A stretch of DNA of 64,000 nucleotides from Litsea cubeba (lineage: Eukaryota > Streptophyta > Magnoliopsida > Laurales > Lauraceae), in the NCBI GenBank assembly GCA_012931725.1, contig CM022945.1:150415480-150479479 (forward strand), written 5' to 3'. Shown in pieces: positions 56,458-64,000 of the stretch (the stretch's first letter is position 1; every line of letters starts with the position of its first letter). The position numbers and the translations under genes are program-made. Below the pieces are notes generated by a model. That model saw nothing but the letters and a program-made list of their open reading frames with translations, was not told the DNA's origin and did no database searches.

Positions 56458-56535
56458 CTCGAGCGAGCCCATGGTCCGCTCGAGCGGACCAGGTTCTGGG
56501 AGGGGTCCACTCGAGTGAGCCCTGGGCCGCTCGAG
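56458..56535. repeat. Two TCGA-palindrome pairs (cgctcgagcg)
   Basis: CTCGAG at 56458 and 56479 (21 bp), then 56510 and 56530 (20 bp). About 865 nt downstream of the predicted LTR start. Confidence 0.88.
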
Positions 56536-57184
56536 CGGACCTGGGCCAAGTCCAGGGCCTTTTAAGGCCTGAATTGTGGGCTGTTTTCAGCCCATTTGCT
56601 TGGGTTGTTTCCCACTTGTTTCAGGGTCTTTTTCCATCCCATCTCCCTCCATTTGTTTGAGGCCCATTTAGCCTCTAATGATGTATGGAAGCCCATGAAA
56701 GTTTTGGGTAAATTGTGATACTTGGAAGATTGAGAAATGGAATGAGAACAATGAGAGAATGAATATATGTGGAATTACCCGGGAATCTTTCAAGTCCCAT
56801 TGCACACTTTATCATTTTAAATGTTGTGGATTTTCATTGGCATCAAACATATTCTTTTATTAATCAATGTTTAAAGGTTAAGTGTGTATTGGATGGTTCC
56901 TTAGTAAGTCATTAAGTCATTCTACATTATTCTATTCCATTCCAGATCACAAAAATGTATTTGTACGCTTCGGTAAACTAATTTGAATAGCATCGGTGAT
57001 TTGATATAGAATCATGTGGTTTTCCATGTTCGAAAGGATTGATCGTATGATTTTTATACAAATTACCTTGATGTGTATTTGAGTGGTTTACCATGGAAAT
57101 TCTATGTTTTCTATGAATCGATTTGGAATTATGAATCGATTTGGAAGGAGATTTGAGTGGTTCGCCACATTCGGAAATACATCG

Positions 57185-57422
57185 ATAAGACTGTTATTTT
57201 GAAAATAAAACCTCGAGCCAAGATGGGGCCAGAGCTTTGTAGTGCGAGCCCATGAGCCAAAGGGACTATTATTTTGAGGATAAAACTTCGAGGCAAGATG
57301 GGGCCAGAGCTTTGTAGTGCGAGCCCATGAGCCAAAGGGACTATTATTTTGAGGATAAAACTTCGAGGCAAGATGGGGCCAGAGCTTTGTAGTGTGAGCC
57401 CATGAGCCAAAGGGATTATTAT
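57185..57422 (+). repeat. Tandem repeat, three units of about 75-86 bp
   Basis: Units contain tattattttgaggataaaac, aagatggggccagagctttg and gagcccatgagccaaaggga. The minus-strand ORF across it is a repeat translation. Confidence 0.9.
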
Positions 57423-58616
57423 TTTGATTGGTATTGGTTCAGGTTTTAAAAACTAAAGGCACCACTAGGCTTAGGTCACCTTGTCGGGCTGATCACCCGG
57501 CTTGGGATATTTAATCTGTCTGCCAGCTGCAGCTTGGATTCTGTCTGTACCGATCATGGCAACGGTTTTGATCTGCCGGTCCCACTTGTATGTGGCTATG
57601 GTTCTGATTCTGTTTCCGGTCCCACGTGTAGTGGCTACGGTTCTGTCTGCTCTTGTTACTTCGGTAATAGGAGAAAATAGCTATATGTGGGTTGCCAACG
57701 TTTTATCCGTTAGATATTTTGTTTTATGATTCTTGTTGGTTTATGCTCATTATAGTCTTTGAATTTGTTAATGTCTAAGGAATCGATCTTTTATCGTATA
57801 TTCTCTATTATTTAGGATTTTAAACGTATTTCCAATTATTCAATGTTTTACATATTCCGTTATGTTTTTAAGATATTTATATTTCAGATACTGTTCATTT
57901 ATTTGCTTTGATATTGATGTTCAGTCTTTCAATCGTTTTATCATGATTTATTACTATTATTGTTTAGACTCTTTAAATGGATTTACAATTATTCCATAAG
58001 GTTTTATAAATGCCCATTTCTATATTACCTATTTATTTGCTTGCCAGACCGTCGTGTTTGACCCTGTTTGTTTTTGGTGTCAGTTTTCTCTCCTTCTGCT
58101 TTTAGGTTTTTGATCAGAGGAAGCAGTCGAGCCGCCGGTCTGACGTGAGAGGCTGCCCATTGATATCATCTAGATGTCAAGTTTGGCGCCGGAGTTCGTA
58201 TCTAAATATTGGGGGTAGTATTTCTATTTAGCTGGATATTATTTTTGTATTGCTTGGTTAGCCTTTTTCATGGGAGTTGTAATTAAGACACTTGTGTTTT
58301 GTAACTTTAACATATGTGGGAAATAAAATATCGTGTTACTGCCAGCTCAGTATTCTATGATTTATGACCTGTACTAGTCTGCTTATATGATGGCTTTAAG
58401 ATATTGGTTGAGTGAGACACGGAATCCGATGGCCACGGACTCCAGGTCGCAACGCCATGATTAGCTTCCGCGAAAATATGTTCTGATCGTGATGGAATTT
58501 TATTATCCTCATTCATGCGGATCTTGGGAAATATAGCAAAAATTTTAATTAATCCCAAAATTTTGCATCCCGAGGCCAGATCACTGCAGGGCCCGGTTTC
58601 GGGGTGTGACACAATC

Positions 58617-59840
58617 ATTCCTAGTTTTATTCTTGTAACTCCTGACATCCATCTTAGCATGTTGAAGCAGTCTAATGGAGTCGAGCATGATTATAGAGAT
58701 TCAGAATATAAGGTTATCTAAATCACCAAGTAAAGTTCTCCCATGTTTTAAAAAACTTGATGCCACCAGTAGTAGACTGACATTTAAAAAATCAATTGAA
58801 TATGCTGAATAAAGAAATATTTCTAGCAATAAAGAGAATATGAAATTGTTAGAGCTGAGGAAACTAGGGTAAGGCCAAGATTTTAGATTTGGGAGAAAAT
58901 GAAGATAAAGACATTTCAGAATTATTGAATTGAAAGTCCATCTTATTTTCTGAGTCGATTTTGGAATAAAAGACTCATGTTTGCAGAAACACTGCCGCCT
59001 TGAAAGCTGCATCCAACTGTAATTATGTTGTGGAGTATAATGCTCTTATACCTCTTTTCTTTTTTGGTGTCTGGTCCTATAATGGCTTTCCTTTTCTGTT
59101 AATAAATTTGTGGTTGTTACTGATTAAAAAAGTTACTGTTGAACTTAACAACAATGACAATAAAAAAGGCCGCGTGCCTGTGTTGAAATATTTCTCCATT
59201 TGTTTAATTTATGTCCATTGTTTGATTGTCATTCAATAAATAGAGCTATAGGTATTTACATTAATAGGTAAAGTAAGTGCCCAAGTCCAAACGATCCAAA
59301 TGGGGCGTAAGCAGAACAACAATTATAGTTCAGTCACACATTTATCTCGTGATCAAGACCGTCAGTAGAACGTGGACCTATTACAAATCCCCACCCTCCT
59401 CCCACCCAAATCAGAAAGGCTTTTCCATAGATAAATCCTAAAAGTTGCGTTTCCTTGTGGAAAATTGTATGTTCCAAATGGTGGAAATGAAGTCCACAGA
59501 AAACCGAATGCGCCCATACTTATAGAAGATGGTTATGGAAACTGGAAAGATCTCTATTCGTGGATTATTATAAGTGATACGTGAAAGAAAATAACAAGTT
59601 ATAATCCCAATACATCATCGTCTTTGCTATTTACAATAGCATTGAGGGAAAGAATTTCCATTGTTATCAATATCTATTTGTGGGCTATTGGGTAGGCCAC
59701 AATTGTCACACCCATTGTGATGAGAAAAGGCAATCACATCGTCGTATTATCACGTTTTGAATGCTTCAGAAGCTTCAATGTCCCAATTTCCCTCTTTATC
59801 TAACACCATCATCAACTCATCCACCCAAAACTCACACCCA
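58617..59840. other. No gene seen
   Basis: AT-rich. The ORF 59000-59239 is hydrophobic and has no recognised motif. 58617-58721 continues the sequence interrupted by the solo LTR. Confidence 0.35.
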
Positions 59841-59847
59841 CACACAC

Positions 59848-59898
<51 letters not shown>
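59841..59898. repeat. (GA)n microsatellite
   Basis: About 23 uninterrupted AG units after a short CA-rich start. Shorter GA/GT-rich runs recur at 60545-60585, and a TC run at 60670-60688. Confidence 0.95.
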
Positions 59899-59901
<3 letters not shown>

Positions 59902-60832
59902 CACATGAAAATTGAAATAGAGATTAAGAGACAAAACCAAAACATGGAAAAAGAGTTACCTCATATAGTCTCACGACGTGCAGGCCCTTAAGAAGCTTTA
60001 GATGTACTGATCTCCTCCTTTATCTGCAAAAGCAACACCGTCAACTACTCTCATCAAGCAATTACTCTCCAAGAGATTACCATAATTTAACAAACCAAGA
60101 ACAAATATTACAGATGTTTGCAAGGAAAATCTCTCCATGAGAATATAAAAATCACAAAAACCAAATGAAGAAGGAGAAAAATAAAAAAATGCATTTCTCA
60201 GCTGCTAACAATCTTCAACCATAATTTCTAATACATAATGATCTTTCCTGCACTTTCCTGAGACCAAACCTCTTTCAATTGAATTTGAAAATGTCCACCC
60301 AAACAACTGTGATTAAACAATTAAACACACCCATTCCTCTCAAACCCATATCCAAATTTTAGAACAAGTTCAAGATGAGAATGAAGAAAAGGAAACCCAG
60401 ATTGGATTAAGAAGAAGAAAGATAAAAAAAATGGGCATCATAGGCTAAATTCAAAGTGGAAGACGATACTAATTCACATCCCATCTATAAATCCCAGAAA
60501 TCCAAAAATGGGGATGAAATAAAAAGTACCCAAGATCTGATTCAGATAGAGAGAGAGAGAGAGAGTGAGTGAGTGAGAGAGACCATCTGCCCCTTCCCAT
60601 AGTTAATCAACTTAATAAAAACAAGAGCAAGTAGAAAGATGAACAACATACCAGACAATCCAATCAATGATGTCTCTCTCTCTCTCTAAACAGATTTAGG
60701 GAGATATTCAACCTTCAAATAGGCAGGATGAGGGCAAGAGAGAGGAGGAAGCAGAGGAGAAAGAGAGAAAAGGCGGGAGAGGAGAAAGTTGGCAAAGAGA
60801 AGAGGAACGAAATCATTGGATTGAGGTGCTAG
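59899..60832 (-). other. Possible 5' leader of a minus-strand captured gene
   Basis: Read on the minus strand, inward from the terminal repeat, a CT-rich leader-like stretch (60830-60690) is followed by a donor-like gtatgttgttc near 60650. Further on, an exon-like piece ends at gtaact near 59960. No protein was recognised; low confidence. Confidence 0.25.
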
Positions 60833-60981
60833 GGTGTTATAATTCCATGATGATGTCGTTCGCACAGCAAGGGGTAAAAGCATCCAAAAACACTGTACGA
60901 ACACCAAAATGAGTATATTGATGTATTTCTGTTTAAAATGGGCGTATACCTGTTTTGCAACACTTTTTTGGCAAAAATCCC
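60833..60981 (-). mobile_element. MULE-like terminal repeat, right
   Basis: Inverted, diverged counterpart of 48019-48170, ending ...gccaaaaaagtg / ggcaaaaatccc next to a run of eight T. It is either the other end of a roughly 13-kb MULE containing 48019-60981 or the end of a second member of the same family. Confidence 0.55.
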
Positions 60982-62344
60982 CTTTTTTTTGTTAAATACA
61001 TATTTATTGTAGTTAGAAATGCCGGTTCTTTCCTTATAAAACAATTGTTAACTGTCAAATATTATTAATTTGATGTAGGTGGTCTACCAGCACTTGTGTT
61101 GACTAGACAACTGCATGTTTAACCTTTCTCATGATAGTAAACATGTTACAACCACACTTTCATTCTCTCTTACAACTAAGTGCAACGCACCTACTTTCCA
61201 CTAGTACTCCTTAAAAGCAGCTAAAAGTCTCAGTTTGTTGCATTTGAAGCAGTCTCATTTTGGCAACTTTGTTCTGTACTCCACAAAAGTAGTGGAAGCT
61301 CTTTTGACATTTCCTTAAAACCAACCATTCAACTGAAAGCATTTCCAATTGTAATGCAAACTGTTGAAGTCTTGTGTTATATCCTATGAATTCTGCTAAT
61401 TCTGGCAGGGGTGCCTACCGGCATTCAGGTACATGGATGGGGGTAATTCTAGCAGGGGGCTACCATCTTTCAGGTACATGGATGGGGGATGGGTGTCTTC
61501 TACTGATTTTGAAAAAAAAAAGGTCATTTTGATCTTTGAAAGGATAATTATGCCAACATCCCTCCTGTTTCTTCTGCTGCATTTCAGCAATTTCTTGTAC
61601 TTTAGCTTCTCGCTGCAGAACAGGCACCTTCCTCAGTAATTATTTTAGGCCCCAAGCAATGTTGTCACTATATGGTGTAAATTTTTTTCCCATCTAAAGT
61701 CAGCTGGTTTTGGACTTATGGGGGCAATCTGATGTACTAGAACTTGTAATTTTTTTTCTCTTTAATTGATACAGTTGTTGCTGGTTGTGACCCAATTCAC
61801 AATTGATTTAATGGTTTCGAGAGAATAGATTGCTCTGTTTGGCAGTGCATTTGTGATTACATAAACTGAAAACCACTTCTGAGGCAGGTGATTTTTGTTT
61901 ACAGCATTTATTTACACAGTGATTTTTGTTTCTGCAGAAACTGGAAACTGGAGTCTTACCACCATGTCAGTTTCAACTGTGAAACATTTTTTGCAGTGCT
62001 AGTAAGACTCTACAGAAAGTAATTTTCTTCCTCTTGGATCCAGATATGCTTTCCACAGAACTTGAGGAAAAATGATTTTACCTAGAAAAATGAAAACCAT
62101 TGAAAAGTTTAACATGGAACACTCATTCTCTGGAAGAAATCATTTTCATTTTGGGGAAAATGCTTTACACAAATATAGCCATCAACTAGTTCTTGATCTG
62201 CAGTACATTCAAAGAAACTATGGATCACCTTTTATGTCCCTTTAGGAACAATACATATGCTTTTGAACTTTCCAATGTCTGTGTAAGTGCAGAAAATGTA
62301 ACTCACAAGATTATGGGGTGCCTGATAGGACTTATCCAAACGTA
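60982..62344. other. No gene seen; short tandem duplication
   Basis: A duplicated block of about 45 bp ending ttcaggtacatggatggggg lies at 61405-61490. No recognisable ORF. Confidence 0.4.
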
Positions 62345-62535
62345 TGATGAAGATCGATCGCCTCAAAGCCTGAAAGGGGAGGAACAAATGGTCAGAAGAC
62401 CCTGGCCTGAGTGGCGCAAGACTCTCCGATGCCAAAGTTAGTGCATGAACTAATTAGAGGAAGGAGAAGAGAGAGAGGCAGAGTAACGGCTCAAGAGGGT
62501 GTATCCGTGTGTACCTTTGTTATGGAATGTCCTTC

Positions 62536-62543
62536 TATTTATA
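62536..62543 (-). promoter_or_regulatory. LTR TATA box (second Tat-like element)
   Basis: Minus strand TATAAATA in cctctataaatagaagg. Confidence 0.6.
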
Positions 62544-62860
62544 GAGGATTCTACCGGATATCTTAGAGTGGGCCCCTTGATTTGATGGGAATGATCTCAT
62601 CAGCCCACAAAGTAATAAATGCAGGTCCATCATAGCCCACGAAGTATTTAATGCCAGTCCGATTAGCCCACATTGCATTAAATGCATGTCATGTTGGGCC
62701 TGATCGTGTTGCACGCCTTTGGCGTTAGAGGTCCCATCGGATCCATCCTCGGGCTCTGCCCTGATTTGGCTACAACTGCTGGATGCTGCCTTGTCAGCGA
62801 TCTGGCGAAGATTATAGACGGCTGGGGTGGCCCAGCTATTCCACTGGCTCGTGCCCATAC

Positions 62861-62888
62861 CCTGCCACGTGTCTGATGACGTGGCAGG
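62861..62888. repeat. Inverted repeat with ACGTG cores in U3
   Basis: cctgccacgt, 8 bases, acgtggcagg: 10-bp perfect arms. The arms contain G-box-like cacgt/acgtg cores. It lies about 320 bp upstream of the LTR TATA box. Confidence 0.8.
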
Positions 62889-63136
62889 TGTGGGGGCGAG
62901 ATCAGGGGTTTTTCTTCATCTCGGCTTCCGACCCGGCTTCTTCAGCCGGGGTCAGGCGCACAGCCGAGGTCAACCTTGGTAGCCAAGCTCAGCATGGACA
63001 GCCGAAGTCAGTCTGGTTTCGACTGAGGCCCTTATCCCGGCGGCCGAGGTGTGTCTGGATGGCACGTGGGCGTGCTAATTGACATCTTATAGCTGAGAAC
63101 AGCATAATCTTGTTGTCTTGAAAATCTCCTCACACA

Positions 63137-63670
63137 ATTGCCCCCTAGCTTGTGACTTCTTAGGGGCCCTAGCCTTTAGAGGTCAGAAGCTAGAGAGTCC
63201 GACTGGAGATGTTCGATTATTGCCCGGTGCTGCTCCCACTCTTCGAGGTAATCAATGTCGCGTCCTGTTCACCCCGGGAAACGAACCTGGAGTTATACGT
63301 GGCATTTCATTACTGACTGTGCCGTCAAATTAATGAGATAGGCACGGATCGTGATGCTATCTTTTCGAATTCTTAAACGGCGCCCAAGGAGGGCTTCCTT
63401 CCCTTATAAATAGGGTCGTCTTCCTCTGTTCTACTTTCTTTATCTTCTCTCCTGATTTTCTTTATCTCCACCTTTGATCTTCGTTCTGCTCTTCGTCTTT
63501 ATTCTCAAGATCTTCCCATAGGCTTAGGCGAGGACGACCGCAAGACGTGCCCAGGCTGATTCCTGTTCCTGACTCGCCCTCCTTTTTCAGTAAGTGACTT
63601 CGAGCCTCTGTCTCTTTTTGGTTTTTCCCTTAGGGTTTTTCTTTTCGCCTTCTTCTCCTAGGCTGTAGAA
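63137..63670 (+). promoter_or_regulatory. Upstream region and TATA box of the antisense ORF
   Basis: Internal sequence next to the LTR. TATAAATA at 63405-63412 on the plus strand, then a CT-rich leader with splice-like signals (cagtaagtg at about 63588), leading to the ATG at 63671. Direction is opposite to the element. Confidence 0.55.
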
Positions 63671-63796
63671 ATGGCCAGCCCTAGGTTTCAGTTAGAGACG
63701 CCTGAGGGTATGGCTAGGTTTAGGGAGATGTATAATATTCCGAAGGGGGTCCGCCTCAGGCCGGCGACTCCCTCCGGCCATGCCCTGCGCTGCTAG
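63671..63796 (+). pseudogene. Start of a gypsy-type antisense ORF (transposase_28-like N-terminus)
   Basis: 42 codons: MASPRFQLETPEGMARFREM, then YNIPKGVRLRPATPSGHA, stop TAG at 63794. The wording resembles N-termini of plant 'putative gypsy type transposon' (Transposase_28-like) proteins that Tat elements carry; this is from memory and uncertain. It is cut by a stop and then by the repeat beginning near 63815. Confidence 0.45.
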
Positions 63797-64000
63797 TCCA
63801 GTGGAAAGTCCAAGGGATCCTACCCTAGAGGGGGGGGGGGTGAATAGGGTAATCTACACTTAATGACTAATTATGGCCAATTTTAATTTCTTTACAAGTA
63901 ACTAGTCACATGTGATGATTAACATACAAAATGCGGAAGGTTAAACAAAACAATCACCACAAATCAATCACCACTACACAAGGATTTATAGTGGTTCAGC
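63797..64000. repeat. Unassigned repeat, truncated by window end
   Basis: A G-run followed by tgaatagggtaatctacact and, near the end, acaaggatttatagtggttc. This looks like the terminal part of a common plant repeat that inserted here, but the family is not known to me. Confidence 0.35.

Larger units (their letters stand above)
55059..58611 (+). mobile_element. 3.55-kb solo LTR (TGTAAGACCCC...GGGGTGTGACA)
   Basis: Termini form an imperfect inverted repeat (TGTAAGACCCC and GGGGTGTGACA) flanked by perfect 5-bp caatc, with no gag-pol inside, so a solo LTR. TATA box at 55562-55569. It carries TCGA palindromes at 56458-56535 and three tandem units of about 75-86 bp at 57190-57420. Such long TGTAA/GACA-type LTRs suggest a Del/Tekay-like chromovirus, but this is inference. 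ORFs inside (for example 55658-55897) have no recognised domain. Confidence 0.85.
62345..63136 (-). mobile_element. 3' LTR of a second Tat-like gypsy element
   Basis: In minus orientation it starts TGTGTGAGGAG at 63136 and probably ends CTTCATCA at 62345. A polypurine tract (minus strand AGCTAGGGGGCAAT) abuts the start, and a minus-strand TATA box is at 62536-62543. The conserved block ggcatcggagagtcttgcgc...ggccagggtc matches the LTR at 2184-2970, as does the tract-LTR junction ATTGTGTG. The left end is inferred, with no second target duplication in the window. Confidence 0.65.

Noticed and set aside
57129..57410. 93-aa ORF with three near-identical repeats
   Set aside because: Translation of the tandem repeat in the solo LTR.
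61396..61639. ORFs with MDGG repeats
   Set aside because: Derived from a short tandem duplication; no domain.

Overview
The window is nuclear DNA from a flowering plant. Evidence: GT-AG introns, plant TATA promoters, (GA)n microsatellites, fragments of typical plant genes, and plant lineages of Ty1/copia, Ty3/gypsy (Tat-type), Mutator-like and CACTA transposons. The species cannot be named from the sequence. Almost everything is transposon; host genes survive only as exons or fragments, and no intact gene is visible.

Layout. (1) 1-2970: the 3' part of a gag-only Ty3/gypsy element with two minisatellites and an LTR. (2) 3831-36201: one exon of a plastid CorC/CNNM-type Mg2+ transporter-like gene, split after 18 nt by a Ty1/copia element (3849-36034, 5-bp target duplication AAACT). 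The 5' LTR of that copia element is itself split by a 23.2-kb Ty3/gypsy element of Tat/Ogre type, inserted on the minus strand (5474-28655, target duplication ttaga/ctaga). This is a three-level nest: exon < copia < gypsy.

The Tat element reads right to left: 5' LTR, primer site, repeat-rich leader, gag, protease, G-patch, reverse transcriptase, double RNase H, integrase. About 7 kb then lies between integrase and the 3' LTR. On the opposite strand this carries a five-exon gene with its own TATA box, encoding a plant mobile domain (PMD) protein, broken by four in-frame stops. All gag-pol frames are broken too.

(3) 36202-42737: remaining host intron or intergenic DNA, a minus-strand solo LTR (36635-39097, target duplication gtatac), two copies of a short APS-kinase exon about 1 kb apart, and one CACTA end. 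(4) 42839-47990: a Mutator-like element with a Ulp1-like C48 protease gene (+) and a MURA-type transposase (-) converging. (5) 48019-60981: a region bounded by two diverged inverted repeats of a second MULE-like family. It holds a Yippee-like exon, a zinc-knuckle exon, foldback repeats, palindrome arrays and a 3.55-kb solo LTR (55059-58611, target duplication caatc). (6) 62345-64000: the 3' LTR of another Tat-like element on the minus strand, again followed by a TATA box and ORF on the opposite strand, cut by a further repeat near the window end.

The most unusual signal is a shared design in unrelated repeats. Pairs of 8-10 bp palindromes with a TCGA core (GGTCGACC, GTTCGAAC, GCTCGAGC) are spaced 21 bp apart in nine of ten pairs. 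They occur in the copia leader, in both solo LTRs and in the 51.4-53.0 kb array. In the three elements whose promoter can be placed they lie roughly 650-900 nt downstream of the predicted transcription start, where a retroelement RNA leader would be.
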